Assembly: GCA_022605955.1 (NCBI GenBank)
Contig: JAKCOZ010000014.1
Location: 16,374,001 to 16,438,000 of the forward strand
DNA from: Rallus limicola
Lineage: Eukaryota > Chordata > Aves > Gruiformes > Rallidae
Length of the DNA: 64,000 nt
Direction of reading: 5' to 3'
The position numbers and the translations under genes are program-made. The notes beneath the pieces were generated by a model. It was not told the DNA's origin. It searched no databases and saw nothing but the letters and a program-made list of their open reading frames with translations. This document shows, piece after piece, positions 10,710 to 24,614 of this stretch; the stretch's first letter is position 1, and each line of letters opens with the position of its first letter.

Positions 10710-13700
10710 TAAAGTTACAGTATTTCAATGTACAGATGTAGGAATGGAACAGACTCAGTGAGTGGTAAAATGTCAGCTGCTTTGGTATTTTAATAATGGT
10801 ATCTTTCTAATGTGCTAGCATTTAGATATGTAAACAAATGTTTGTGTTCTAAATAAGATCCTATTTTATCTAATTTCATGCTTGAAGAAAGTTGTTGCAG
10901 GATCAGGTTGTCTTTATATCTAATTCATTTAAGACATTCTTTGATGAGCAGAAATAGTTAAGGTTTTTCAATTCAGTTTCCCCTTGGGACCAGAAATCAG
11001 TGAGTCAGAAGTCTATCCTTTTATATTAAGTGTAGTGAACTGCAGCTTTCCTGAGCAGAGGTCTTAATTCTTTTCCATCATCTCAGGAAAGGTGTTGGTT
11101 GCTGCTGTTCTGTCACTAAAAGCCACTGTATGGATGCCATGGCTCATAGCCTGCCACAGACTTAAGTGCTTGAAGGAACTTCATCTTTTCCCTTCAGCAG
11201 CTCCAGTGCTTTGTGCTGCAGGGCTTTGTCTTTGTTCTTGGATAATAAAAATCTCAAAATAATACCTGGATCTTTAACCTGCATTTTGAACTGCTCTGCA
11301 ACAGAGGAAGCTCAGAAGTATCTGGTGACTTGTGCAATGGGCTCTGATCATGTGTAGTGTCCACAAGTTACAATAAGGGAAATTAAAATGAAACAGTAGA
11401 TTTTTTTTTTTTTTCCTTTTTCTTTTGTCTGCAAGGGGAGGTCAGACATTGAAACAGGGTCCAGAGAAGTTGTGGAACGTCCACCCTTGGAGATACTTGG
11501 AAATGGACAGGGCAAGGCCTTGAGCCACATGTGGCTTTATTTGAGAGTGACCCTATTCTGAGTAGGGATTTCATCTCTTGCCATATGTATTAGTAAATGG
11601 CTTATTGACTCAGGCTGTCATTCCACTGGACTTGAGTGTTGCTAGATGACCCAGTCATACACGTCTGATGGGAACCAGAACCTTTCTTATGACAAAATAG
11701 CCAAAGATATGATCATGTTTTAGGTTGGGCTGCTTTGTTGGTTTTTTCAGTGCTCAAAACTGGCTGCATGTGTGTTGAGGGAAAGAAGTTACCACTTTTC
11801 CAGCATAAAGCCTAATGTTGCAAAGTTAACCAGTCAGAATTCTTCTGAGCAAATGGGAGCTGCCAGAGGTCTTATTCAGTCGATCTGTTTATAAATATTT
11901 GCAGCAGGTCATTGCTTTGTATCAGGGCACCACAGTTTTTTGTTGGTCTGATACCATAACCCCAAAGCTGGATTTATTGTATCATCAAACTTTGGCCTCA
12001 GAGGCAAAAGAGATTAAACCATGCAATTCTCCCAACAACTCTTGGAGGAAGGTTATTATGTGACATCTTTTTTTTTATGGAGAGTATTATCCTGGAGATT
12101 TATGCATTGCTGACCCCTGCTGTGCAACCCATTAGCTCTTTCTGCCATGATAGTAATAAATATCTAGTAGTGTTTATAGTAAATGGAAAAAAAAGTATGT
12201 TTTAAAGGGTATAACAGAGATAGCATTGTTATACTGTGAGCAGTCATCATTTTGTGGCTTCCCTCAGCAAATGCTCACCTTTAGTACAGCAGTTCTACAA
12301 TGACTGTGTGTAGTCTGACCTCTTGTTGATTTGTAGTGGGGTTTGAACCCTGTTACACCAATGTTTACAAAAGTTTGGTCCTCTTAGAGTATACAGCATG
12401 TAAATGAGATTGAAGGATTGCCTAGTGTGGCTCCTCATCAGTTTGGCAAGTGACTGTCAGCCTATGCAAAGGCAAATGCACTGAAGTGAGTGTCCCAAAA
12501 AGGAAATGACATGTAGGAAAGTATTAAAATTATTCATTGGAAGGTGTGAGTCAACCCAACTGGTTTAGGTGCAGACAGCCATTTACGTCCTTTTTCTACT
12601 GAACTAACTATTGCCTCAACAATAATACAGCTTCAGCATTGCTGAATACTGAATTGGGGGCTTCAGGGTGTCTGTGTGTTTTTGCTTGAAGAACTACTGT
12701 CACATTTTGTGTTAGCAACACCTTAAGTGGAGAGTAGTAGTTTGAAGTTTTTTGTGTCTCGTTGCCAGTCGGACCTGGAAAACAAAGTAGTGTGCATTAG
12801 TGCCCCTGCCAGAAAGGCTTTCAGCTGGAGTTCTCATAAACCAGCAATTATTTTTTGAGGTGAATGGTTAGAAAGCTTTGTTTGGTCTCTATGCTTTTGT
12901 TTCTGTGGACTCTAAATCATGGCAAGATTTTGTAACTGTGGTGAAGTTTGAGGAAGTTGAGTCAGCTTTAAGAAATCCTTGCCTTATCATGTGAGATATG
13001 GTAACTGATGAGGCACATGTGGCTCTTGTAGTGCTGAGTAAAGTGAATATTCTCCTCCCCAATCCTTCAGCCTTTCCAGGCTCATAAAAACTCACCAGAG
13101 GTAGCACCTGCCAGGGATACCCATTCCTAACATCTTTTCTTGAAGAACTGTCCTTAGGGACCTGTAGCAATTGTAAAAAAATACACATGCACTGGATTGT
13201 GCTCACCTTGCACAAACTAGCTACTATGACATGATTGTAATACATGTTTGGTTGTTCTTTGATTTAAATTGCCTTCAATCAATGGGGACTGCCAAGACTG
13301 ACTCAGTTGTCTGTAGAAGACCTTGCTTTTGCTTCCCTTAAGCTGAGCTATGTGCTTTATCTGGCAAACATAAGTTTACTTCATGTCTTCACTCTGTTCT
13401 GAGCAATACTTAGAATAGAAACAAAGTATTATTGAAGTAGTAGAACTAAAACCCCCATTTTTTTATTTTATATAGCTTGGTGTATAAACACTTAGGGAAT
13501 CCTAAATCCTTTCTAGTGTGAGATTTTCTGATGTCTCTGATATATGCTGGAATTAGCATATATCAAGGGATCATGTTAATAGGGCATTGTGCCAGTGAGG
13601 ACATTAGTAAGGTCTGTTTGGTGGGTATTTCAATCAAATTTACAGAAATACAGTGTCTTTGAGTCTTCTGACATTCTGTGTCCTTTACTGGTCTGCCAGA

Positions 13701-16700
13701 TTTGGTTGATAGTGTCCACTGTGTCTGATAAAAGGCTAAAACTAGACAGAAATCTACAGATGTGTTGTGTGTGTGTCCTGTGTATGCATAGGTAAGCCTT
13801 TTTTTCCTAAGGAACGTGTGTGACTGAGCAAAACCCATTGGAATGTTCAAGTAGTGGTAGCACAGCGAGTTTTGTGTGGTTCCTTTGATAGCTAAAAGGC
13901 TGTTCCTGTGCATCTTTCAGGTGGTTCCTTGGGTACCAAAGGCATAATATTTAAGGAGTTGATACAACACCATCCCCATGCTTGATTGTGGATTGTCTCT
14001 ATGAAACAAAGTGCTATAAAAGTGGGACCTGGAACTCCAGTGTATATAAGCACCAACAGCCAGCAGGAAAACGTAAAGCCTTGGTCTCTTAGGAGGAAAC
14101 TGGTGTGTGATACCTGAAAGGTCCTTTACAGGCCTAACTGTCCATTTCTTTTTCCTTCTTGATTTGTTATGCAGTTTATACATCTGAATACACAGAGATA
14201 TGCAAAGAATCAGTTAGGAAGTATTTGACTAGAAGAGTTTTTTGAAAGAGAAATATGTATTTGGAGAGGATGTCAGTGTTGAGCATCACTATGTGAAGGA
14301 AAGAAGGTAAGATTATGTTTAAGCTTCTAGAAGGCAAAAAAAAAATGTTTTCTGAACTTCACAGACCAGGGATGACACACAACTAAATGAGTTACTCATC
14401 TAGAAGATGAAATTTTGGGAATGAAAGCCTGGTGCTTTCCAAAACTAGGCTAGTGTTACTAGGCAGGCAGAAGAGTGACATCTAATTGTGTGCAGTGTCA
14501 GTAACACATGCAAGGTGATTCGGGAAGCAGAATTTTATACTGGAAAAATAGTATGAAGATACAGTTAAAGAGAACACATAAGTGTTTATAGATTTTTTTA
14601 CCTCCCATAGTGTAACTGTGATGAGTTTTTCACTGGTTATGTTTGTTGTTATTAGGACAAACATTTTGGGGCAAATGTGCACTAGCTATACATTCTGCAA
14701 AAACAATTGACTCTTGAGTATGGTTGTGCTCTCTATTTGTAATATGGGTTCATTTATTAGAACAAAGGCAGATGTGAGCCTATACTGTGGGGAAGCACAC
14801 AGAGGCATTGCTTGCCAAAGATAAAAGCTATTAGGCAGGGAAGGTGTTCTGTTGGAACTTTTTTGCTCCCACTTCCTAGACTTGATGTGCACCATTTGTT
14901 GTGTGCAGCAGGGATAAAATACTGTGAAATCAGGGAAGACAAGGGCACTAGGAAAAAAGTATGTGACTTTTTAAAGATTTTGTCTACTGAAATGATCATG
15001 GGTTGAGAAAAATTGCCCCCTTTTTCAGCAAATCTTACACCTTATCCTTGGAAAACTTGAGTCATTTTTGAAGGTCTTTTCCAAAGACAAGATGTAACCA
15101 AGGCATGCTTGTAGTATATTTGAAATGAAAGATTTGGAAAGGCAGCTGTGTGACTGATAATATAAAGCCAGGTTTGTTTTTCTCCCTGGGAAGTGTAATA
15201 TTTCACTGTCACTTCAATGCTTCTTTAGAGTTCCCACACCAGGGTGTCTGTGCTGTCATATCCTTGTTTGTTCTACGTGCCCTACCAACTCCAGCTCAGG
15301 TTTCCAATGCCTTTATTATCCAGAGAACTTAGAACAGAAATAACTGAGGGTAATTGTAGGGAAACATCAGAGAATAGGCAAGTCACAGCCTGCCTCCTGT
15401 GTAGGTTCCACTCAGTATTTTTCTACACTCAACTTCTCTGGATCCCTGGATTTCAGTAGTAAATTTTGAAAAGCAGAGAAGCTGCCCTTCAATAGGGTGA
15501 GGATATCTTCATGCATATGGGATTCTTGTACACCTGAAGTGTAAGGTATTTGATATGCTTTTTCTTGTGGGGTTTTTTTTGGGTTTTTTTGGTTGTTGTT
15601 TGTTTTGTTGTTCTGTGTTGTTGTTGTTGGGGTTTTTTTCTGATTTTGGCTTCAAGCTTATGTGTGAAAGATTCTATTTAACTGCATTTTTGTCATCTAA
15701 TAGAAGCCTTTTATTTTAAATGTAGCAGACCTATTGCTGTTTTGCTAAAACCAGAGTATTCAGAAGCAGGATGGAAGAGGATGAAGGGGAAGAAAAGGAG
15801 AGATGTTTTATGCATAAATACAACAAATGTTCCATTCTACTTGTGTTATTAGCAAAGCTGACTTCTTCAGAACAGAAAAATACTTTGAAGAAGCCATAAA
15901 ATCATTGCCACTGCTTTTTTATGAACTACCTTGAGAAAGGTAGTTCTGAAATCCTGTACAACTTCTTAGACTTAACTGTGACCACCTGACTGAAGTATCT
16001 AAACACAGATTTCACATTCAGCATTTGAGGATGCTCTGCCATGCCCTTCAGAACCTGGTCCCAGGGATGTTTGTAACCTCTTGTCTGGATGAATATGAGT
16101 CACTTATTGGAGTTGAATATGCAGATGTTCTGGATTCTGCACCTAATGCAGTAGCATACCCTCTTTGCCTCACAGTGTATGCTATGCTGACTTTGAATCA
16201 GCTTCCAGTAACAGTTTCAGGGTTTGCTTTTGATTTTGAAAGCAGCTAACAAATTAAGGATCAGCAGCCATCTGTATATTCTTGATCTGTACTTGGCTGG
16301 GCCATGATGAGCAAGAGAAAGCATCTAAGAAGTAAGAAAAACTCTCAGAAGAGAGAATAACCCACTTCAAAGTAAACTGAAAACAATCAAGCTGATACAG
16401 AGCCAGAATGTAGTTTAGAAGTACTGAAAAATCTTCCTCTTGCAGACTTTCCTCTCTACAAAATATTAGCCTGCCCTTTTACTCCATGGATCCTTTCCAA
16501 GCCACTAAGTAAAGGCTTTAAAAAAATAACAGAACCTTAAAGGAAAAGAAAATACCATGAACAGACTCTCCAACATGAAGCACATACACCTCTGAAAGCA
16601 GGGCAGTTCCCTACTAAAGCCAGGGTGAGGTAGTCAGCTGGTACTGAGAGCTTTCACCTTGATTCCATAATGCACAGTCAACACTTCTTTTATGCAGACT

Positions 16701-16804
16701 CCTTTTTGTGAGAGCTCTTTCTCTGACTTGGTCACCAATAGTACATCACTTAGATGGAGTGATTTTGCAGTTAGAGCAGATCTTAAGGTGTATTGGTACT
16801 TCTG
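10710..16804. other. Intergenic sequence downstream of METTL6, no gene seen
   Basis: AT-leaning unique sequence with stops in all frames at ordinary density. Frames of 60-118 codons occur on both strands (for example 12889-13245 and 13563-13913 on minus) but show no known domain, no paired splice sites and no recognisable homology. The beginning may be 3'UTR of METTL6 if the distal AATAAA signals are used. Confidence 0.6.
15567..15651 (+). repeat. T/G-rich low-complexity tract
   Basis: Runs of G3-G4 alternate with T6-T8 and then TTG repeats on the plus strand. Several G-runs within about 80 bases make a G-quadruplex possible. Similar tracts recur in SH3BP5 introns. Confidence 0.8.
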
Positions 16805-17046
16805 GGAAGGAAGGAAGGAAGGAAGGAAGGAAGGAAGGAAGGAAGGAAGGAAGGAAGGAAGGAAGGAAGGAAGGAAGGAAGGAAGGAAGGAAGGAAGGAA
16901 GGAAGGAAGGAAGGAAGGAAGGAAGGAAGGAAGGAAGGAAGGAAGGAAGGAAGGAAGGAAGGAAGGAAGGAAGGAAGGAAGGAAGGAAGGAAGGAAGGAA
17001 GGAAGGAAGGAAGGAAGGAAGGAAGGAAGGAAGGAAGGAAGGAAGG
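16805..17046. repeat. (GGAA)60 tetranucleotide microsatellite
   Basis: Sixty perfect GGAA units at 16805-17044 plus a final GG, with no interruption. The open frames through it on both strands (GRKE and SFLP repeats) are produced by the repeat and are not genes. Uninterrupted arrays of this length are typically highly mutable. GGAA is also the ETS-factor core. The array sits between METTL6 and SH3BP5, about 22 kb upstream of the SH3BP5 start. Confidence 0.98.
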
Positions 17047-18164
17047 CTAGCTTCTTGTGGATGACTGAGGAATAAAAGGGGCAAGACAGCTTTGTCAATG
17101 CTAGTGGCAGCATGACTTGTTCATGTGCCAGGGTAGCCTGTCCTTTGGTGGGAAATGCAATGTCAGGCAGCGTTTGTAGTGCTGCAATAAAAATCCAAAG
17201 ATTAATATCCTTTAATTTTTAATGTATTTTTTTAAAGCAACTTTCAGCAGTTTAAAGAGAGGAGTTAGAATGTGCCTGGCATGCTCAGAAAGCATGCAAC
17301 TAAAACTGTAGCTGCAACATTGGCATTGTTTGTATTTAAATACCAAAAAAGCCTCACAGTCAGCAGTAGGGTAACTGTTGCTGGGATGATATGGTTTTGT
17401 TTCATGTAGCCTTCTACAGAGTTGGGAATGTGTTACTGCTGACTATGTTCATAAATATGCCCATAAATATGAGAAATTTGCTTTTGTGGTTTGATTTGAC
17501 ATTTCCTGGAGCCTTTAACATCATATATCCTTACTTTAGTGAAGTTTTTATTCCTATTGACTTTTATGGTGCATGTGTTGAATATTACAGGAGGTGGAAA
17601 GAAATATAAAGTGCTGAAGTGGGAGGTTGTACAGGACTGCAGGAGAGTCTCTGAAATCCCAATGTCAAGTTTAACATATGGCATCTTCTGAAGAGGACTG
17701 TTTTGAGCAAACCCCTGTAAAAAATGTTTGCTGCATGCTTGTGGTGCTGGTACCTGGAAGTCCATGAATGGGACATCACTGCTTCAGGTGCTTCAGACAC
17801 AGTGAGTTAAGAGGCAATCCCTGGCCTAAAAATTGTAACCATTCAGTTATGCAAGATGTCTAAGAAGAGGAAGGACATCCCATTGGTGATAAGACACAGA
17901 GATTGCTATTTTCCTGAACTCATATTCAAATTACTCTGAAAATGGGAACAAATAAATTATTTCCCCTCCCTTGATTCAGTATTTAAATAGCAAGATGTGT
18001 TGCTGCAGAGCAGATCCTCTGTTAATGAGAGCTACTAGCTCTGGTGAAGGAAGACATAGTTTGTCACTGCAATTTGAAGGACAAGAGTACAGTTCCTGGC
18101 CCTGCGGTTGGGTTCCATTTCAAGCCTTGCCTCTCACTTTCTGTCCCATGGGGAGAAAGGAAGG
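17047..18164. other. Intergenic sequence, no gene seen
   Basis: Unique sequence between the GGAA array and a CR1 copy. One 110-codon minus-strand frame (17433-17765) has no recognisable features. Confidence 0.55.
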
Positions 18165-18680
18165 ATCTGTGAGTACTGTGTCCAGTTCTGGGCTCCCTGG
18201 TATAAAAAAGACAGGGACCTTCTGGAGAGAGTCCAGAGAAGGGCTACGAAGATGATTAGGGGCCTGGAACATCTCCCCTATGAGGAAAGGCTGAGTGAGC
18301 TGGGTCTGTTCAGCCTGGAGAAAAGAAGACTTAGGTCCCCCCTAATTAGTGTCTATAAATATCTTAAGCATGGGATGCAGGGGGAATTGGCCAGCCCCTT
18401 TTCAGTGGTCTGTGGGGACAGGACAAGGGGCAATGGCTGCAAGTTGGAGCACAGGAAGTTCCGCACCAACATGCGGAGGAACTTTCACACAGTGAGGGTG
18501 ACAGAGCCCTGGGACAGGCTGCCCAGGGGGTTGTGGAGCCTCCTTCTCTGGAGATATTCAAGTCTCATCTGCATGCCTATCTATGCAATATGAGCTAGGG
18601 AGCTGCTTTGGCAGGGGGGTTGGACCCGATGATCTCTTGAGGTCCCTTCCAACCCCTGTGATTCTGTGATTCTATGATCT
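18165..18680 (+). mobile_element. CR1 LINE fragment (3' end, about 515 bp)
   Basis: CR1 copy on the plus strand with a clear tail, ATTCTGTGATTCTATGAT. The ORF2 C-terminus reads from [20 protein letters not shown] through [20 protein letters not shown] to WDRLPRG. After that one G is missing from the run at 18526-18530 compared with the copy at 51.2 kb, and the frame shifts. By eye roughly nine-tenths of bases match the 51.2 kb copy, so the two belong to the same, relatively young subfamily. Confidence 0.95.
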
Positions 18681-21380
18681 TGAAGTAAAACCAGTAAGAA
18701 ACCAGTAGGTACATTTGGTGTGATTTCTAAGTCATTTTATTTTCCTACTGCTACTACTATCAAGCTTTTCAAAGTCTAGACGAAGAGGTAGCCATGATGC
18801 TTCTGTGAAAAGGAAAGGATTGGGGTAAAAGGGCAGCACTGGGAGGGACTTGCCCAGATTGGAAATGGATGTGGTAGAAGTCTCCTTCTGTCAAAGTCAA
18901 TGGGAAAGCTTAATCAGACTTCCTTAGGAGCTGTTTCAGCTCCAAGATGGCAAAGGGAATCACACTTCAGGATGGATAATCTAATGCATCCCTCCCCTTG
19001 CTAACTCTTGATGTTGGGAAGAGAGGAATTGCTGATACAGCCAAGCCTGATCATAAAAACTTATGCAGGTGCTCCAAATCCATGAGATACAGGGGAGGGT
19101 GGGGTGGGCAGGGAAGAGAAAAAGATATAAAAGTGCCTTGATGGTGGATACAAATTATTTGTTTTAAGCAGAATTGTTTTGTTACAATTGTATGGTGCCA
19201 GCAGCAGACAGGATAATAGAGCTGTTAGTATGTTACAAGGAGTGGCAGTGTTGCTCCTTGCCTGATCTCTCCTCTTTTCAGTCTGTTCCTGGTCAGAACA
19301 TGGCAAATCTGACCTTGGTGTGAGCCTGTAGAGAGAATGGAGAGGAGAGTTGGTGATCCCTGTGTTTGGTGGCCTGCTGGATTTATAACACAAACCCCGT
19401 TATAAGTGATAGCTTTAGGGCAGCCTTGTCTTCCACTACTATTTGAAGCCCAGGCACAGAAGAAACACAGGTTTTAAAAACGGAACTGATCTAAAAAAGG
19501 AACGAATGTTTGTCAGTCAGTGTTGGTTAGCAAAGTCTGTGGCTGACATGATGTGTATTTCTTGAGTAAGGGTAACATTGGGTATTGTTTGCAGTGCAGT
19601 GAAAAAGAAATTGGTTCTCTTACCATCAGCTGTACTGTAAAATTACTTTCCTTTCTCTAGGCTGTCTCTACTTTCTCAAGCTCTTACCCGGCCTGGTTGG
19701 AGACTTAGCCTCATGTTTTATACCTAAATATGGAGTTCTCATCACTAAGTCACTTATTTGTGCAAAAGTTGGATTGTTTCCTCCACCCTGCTGAAGAGGT
19801 AGCTTGACTAAAAAGGAAGGGTGTTTGGGAGTTTGTTCACAAGATGGCACTAGCCGCTAACCGGTGCCACCTTCCTTTTAACCCTAGCGCTGAATCGTCT
19901 AGATCTTTAACACAGCAGTAGGTAATGATTAACTATGGGCAAGCCAGAGTCTTCTCTTATATGCGGTTGAGTCATCATTTTGTGTACCTATATAGCACTT
20001 GGATAGTGACTTTAATCGAAAGTATAGTTGCATCTCAGAGATACTTGTGATTTAGAGGCAATGTTCTTAGCACGATGTGAAGAAGAGCAAGATGAACTAC
20101 TGTGACTGTTAATGGCAGCTGGGATCCTAATTGCCTCTACCCATGAGGCAATAATCTGTTGCACTGACAACTTGCTGTTTGTCTCTGAGTCCCACTAAAC
20201 TGTTACCTTAGAAACCGCAGTGACTTCAGACACAGATTTCAAAGGGCTGTGCCTTAAAACAGTATTTAACTCCTCAAAATTATTAGACAAATTTCTGTTT
20301 ATACAAACTGCTCCTGTTTTCTTCCCACTTCTGTTTTATAGATGAGCTGCTCTCCAGTTGAGCAGCCATTCAAGCAGAGCTGCATAAGATGCATGTGACC
20401 AGGAAGGCTGTATCTCTCTCACTAATTACTTTGTGAAGTCGGCTGTAGTTTAGGTTGCCATTTGACAGTTTCTCCTACTTTAGTAATCCCCATGTTGTCT
20501 CCAGCAAGCCCTTCTCATTTCAAGGGAAAGAGGAAGAATAGAATAGAGTAAAATTATATCTTGCTGACTTTATATCTCACTTAAGCTTTGTGTGTTTAGT
20601 AGAATCCGTTACCAGGCAGCACTAATAAGCAACATGTAAAATTGCCTCAACTGCTTTTTATGCAACAGTAATTCTTTTGGATATCAAATATTTGAATAAG
20701 TGTAAATACTAATTATCTGCCTGTGCAGAAACCAATTTGTAAAAACACAGCTCCTCTCCTTACCTTTCTTACCCTTTCCCTTCTCTATATTTAGTGCTGG
20801 TTTATCCTTGCTTTTTGCTTAGGTGAGTGGGATCTGCAACCCAAAAATAAAGAGCTACACAGAAAGGCTTCTTGGAGTGAAACGTGTCACCCAGCAAAAC
20901 TCAGAGTCTGTATCCTAGATGGTTCCTTCCCAGGAAGTGGATGATAGGCAGAAGTGGAGCAGACTGAGAGCTGCTTTTTCCTACTTCCTGGGACAGAGGT
21001 GAGTGGGACTATCAGGTGTGTTCAGCCCAGGGGAGGTGTTGCAAAGGACACACTTCTTTCCTGGCCCCTCTCTGGGCAGTATGCTTATCTGCTAAGTAGC
21101 CTTGTGGGCTTTCTTACTCAGAGCCTAATTTATCACCACGGGCCTTATCCTACAAAGTACTGAGTTATGACATCAGTTTGTACTGCCTTCCATGGAGCAT
21201 CTCACAGGCCCTGAGACGTTTAAGGAAGAGGTTCCTTTGATGGGGAACTGCAATAGGGGTTTAACAGAGCAGCACTGGAGTCTGAGTGCATCGTATTACC
21301 TTTCCTCGCCACTCCACCAAACCTGTCCTGATTACCACTTCCTCTCTAAATAGCCACTGATCAAAAAGAAAACACGTTGC

Positions 21381-21408
21381 TGTCATGTCAACATTGTCAT
21401 GTCAACAT
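21381..21408. repeat. 14-bp perfect tandem duplication
   Basis: TGTCATGTCAACAT occurs twice back to back at 21381-21394 and 21395-21408. Confidence 0.95.
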
Positions 21409-22733
21409 TCATGTGTCTGTACAGGCTGAGAGAGCAGCAGATCCAGAGGCAGAGCCAGCTGAGAGTGTACTGGTGCAGCTGGGTAGGACAGGTCTTCCCT
21501 TACTGGCTAACGCAGGCAGATGGAGTGTCACAGAGCCATGTGACACTCCCCATTTAGGTCAGGATTGTGTTCTACCTTGTCATCTCTTTTTGGTAGACAC
21601 TGAAAGACCAATGGAGCAGGGATGTTGAGCAATGTCTTGGACCGTGGTGTTTCTGTTGGCAGGTCGGTCTGTGTCACTGCCTGCGTCTCTGAAGATGCCA
21701 GCTCACAAGGGGAAAGGATGAACCTAGATGCTTGCACCAAGGTGGGTGCTCAGACCCAACAGTCATACAGCCTGCAAGAGGGGTACTAAAACTGGCATGT
21801 GCCTTTTGTTCTACGGGTTGGATGATCCTGACACATATTTATTGAGGCTGCATCCAATATACAGCTAGAGACAATGCCATCACCTCAGCCTTCCTGCTCC
21901 TCACCTCTCCAGCACTCTACAGCACCAGGCAGGACAGTAGAATCACTCAATTTGTATCCAGGATGTGCAGTGCTTTGTTCAGCAACCAGCCTCATGGGTT
22001 CTTCTTTTCTGCTGTGTTCCCAGCATGAAACTGGGAACAAAAAGCATCTAGCAGCCTACATCACGGTCACTCCTTCCTCTCTTCACCAAAGTTGAATGGA
22101 AGCACGACTGTTCTGTGTTGAAACTAATCGGTGGTCACAGCTGCCTCTGAGGCTGTGCTGGAGCATTGTACCCTGAGAAACTGTGGCACAAGCGGTTGGA
22201 ATTGGATGCTGCGCTATGGAGTGGCTCACGTTGTGCCAGGCTGAGCAGTTAGGGCTCCTCCACTCAATAAAACAGACTGTGGCCAGGCTTCCTGGCAGGG
22301 TAGGACTATTGTATGGCAGATGGTGCATGGAGTATAATGGACTAAGAAAATATTCTGAGTGGGGAGAATGTCACAGCTAAAAATGCCACCACAGCTGACG
22401 TTCTCTGGAAAAGCAGAGGCCAACTGAAAAAGCCTTTTATGCAGACAGTGTGTACCAGCAAAAATGAAGACAGTCATGAGATTATTTTTTTTCCTCCTCA
22501 CATCTTGAATCAGTTGATGTCTCTCAGAATTTTGAGGCATGCTTCACCCTCCCTGACATTAACCAAATAAAGATAAGAGGGGAGGGTGAGTTTTGGTTTT
22601 TATTTTCAAAAATGTGAATAGAGAATGAAAATGCAAACAGCATCAGCTTTTCCCATCATGGAAGCAATCATCACTCCTGATGAATTGCCATACACTGACT
22701 GGGATCTGAGACAAAGCAATCAGAAAAAGATTA

Positions 22734-23105
22734 TTGCTAGAGATCACAAAACTGGCTGTTACACTGATCAGTGGTAATTTGCAAACCAGAGGAAAACACC
22801 CAGATCAGTTTAGGAAGCGTATGAAGGCTGAACAACTGTCCAGTACTCTGGAGATACTAGAAAATGAAAGCTACAGACTTATGAGTAAGAAGATTGAATG
22901 CAGAAAGGCATGCCCTGGTTCAAAACTGGGTTCTCAAGAAACAAAGTGTGGTGATGCAGAGACTCTGGCGAACATAGTGAGCCAGGACAATGTAGCATTT
23001 GAAAAAGGGTACAAGAACTCCTGTGGGCGCTATTATTTGCAAGTGGCAGCAGTCAGTGTAGGTGAGAGTGATGGGCTGGGTTCCCCAACAGATTCATATC
23101 TCTGA
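22734..23105 (+). other. Unrecognised 123-codon intergenic ORF
   Basis: Open frame with hydrophilic content (ENESYRLMSKKIECRKACPG and similar) and no motif I recognise. A second frame, 22625-22777, overlaps its start in a different phase (50 codons, including PDELPYTDWDLRQS). Neither is preceded by a convincing promoter or flanked by clear splice sites. It is most likely a chance frame; it could also be the remnant of something old. Confidence 0.12.
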
Positions 23106-24586
23106 GCTTGTATACCAAGACTAGCCAGGGCTAACTGGCTGCTAGTTGTGGTTCCACTCCTGTCACACTCTGTTAAGGGTGTGAGAAAAGGACCAGAGGG
23201 AGGAAGGCTCTGGTTTTCCTTGAGGCTGGAGTTTCTTGGCTGTGTTTGCTTGCTTTCAGCTCTGCGGTTCTCTGTGCTCTCAGGCAGGAGTGTAGCCTGG
23301 GTGTCAGACTGGGCTGAGACCTGTAGGCAGTCGGTGATGACTCCCCTCTTCTTGTTTTCCCAAGCATCCCTAGCTGGCTTAAGGCTCTTGGTATAACATA
23401 CCATGCTGTAGTGGGAGGCTCAAACTCTGAGTCAGTATAAATAGTGAGGATTGCTTAGTTGGCAAGACCTGGCTTTAGCTCTCAAGACAGCTTTCATTGT
23501 CTTGCCCTGAGTTCCTCAAGCTCCTACAGAAAAAAAAACCCCAAAAAAACAAAGAAGTTGTTGATCTGGCCTCACAGTAGAACCAAACATAGCTCAAGAC
23601 AGGCAAAAGCCCTCCTTGGACACTGTTAGAAAAGAAAATAAGCAAGGAGTGTGGAAACAAGGTTTTGTGTGTAACCTCAGTTCTCTGTGCTGTCTTCCCA
23701 ACATGCACCCCACTTTCATTGTTTTCCGTTGTCTTTTTTCTTGGACTCCTGGTCCAGGCTATTGTATTACAAACTCAGTTCTCATTAACAGAAGTACAAT
23801 CTCAGTTCCCAGGGTTTTGAGTTACAGAGCTTGCAACACCAGCACAAATAAGGTAGTACAACCTCCAAAATGAAGCTGTAGTGTCAATGTATTTTAAGCT
23901 GTTCTGCTGAGAGGAGGAAGATGTGTTGGGAGGAAATTTGTCTCTACTATGCAGAAGCTGCAGCATTCCCTTCCTCCACCTGCAGTTCTTATAGGTAAAG
24001 AGGTGGGAAATGTACCATGTTACCTGGAGCCAGTGGGGGAAACCTATTTAGGATTTCTTGATTTAAAAACTGCTGGACTTTCTGCATTTTACCAGAACCA
24101 TTTCATGAAACTCTGCTGTGTTTCATGTGTGTCCCTCTTCAGTGCTTGCAGTTTTTAAAGGTGCCCGAGGTATAAGGCACATAAAAATACATTCTGGGTA
24201 CTGCAGGCAAGAATGCATGCATGGAATGGCTGTGAGTGTTTGCAGGGTGGGAATCTAAGTTTGTAGGTGTGTTAGAAACACCGAGAAGAGAGAGCTGCTC
24301 CTCTGAGAAACCACACAGAACCGCAGACTGGAAAGCAAGCCGCGTGGCAGATAAAAGCAGTCAGGGTCTTTTGAACTTAGCGCTGGCTTTCTGTCGCTTG
24401 TCAGCCTGTGTGTCATACAGCTATGGGGGCCTTTTAATGCCTCTTTTTGGAAGAAAGAGGAGTTTTAAAATTGAAATGTTCTTTCTTTCTCCGCATTTAT
24501 TTTCCTCCTTCAGGACACACAGGTGTTTCTTTGCTGCCTCTCTGTGTGCTGTTGCAGTCTTCCATTTCAGTGCTTGAGGCAGGGGT

Positions 24587-24614
24587 GGCAGCGGCGGCGG
24601 CAGCAGCAGCAGCC
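24587..24614 (+). repeat. GCN trinucleotide repeat
   Basis: GCGGCGGCGG followed by CAGCAGCAGCAGC forms a short alanine-coding-like triplet run in intergenic sequence. It has no surrounding gene. Confidence 0.8.

Noticed and set aside
16634..17113. 159-codon minus-strand and 127-codon plus-strand frames of SFLP or GRKE repeats
   Set aside because: Both are translations of the (GGAA)60 microsatellite.
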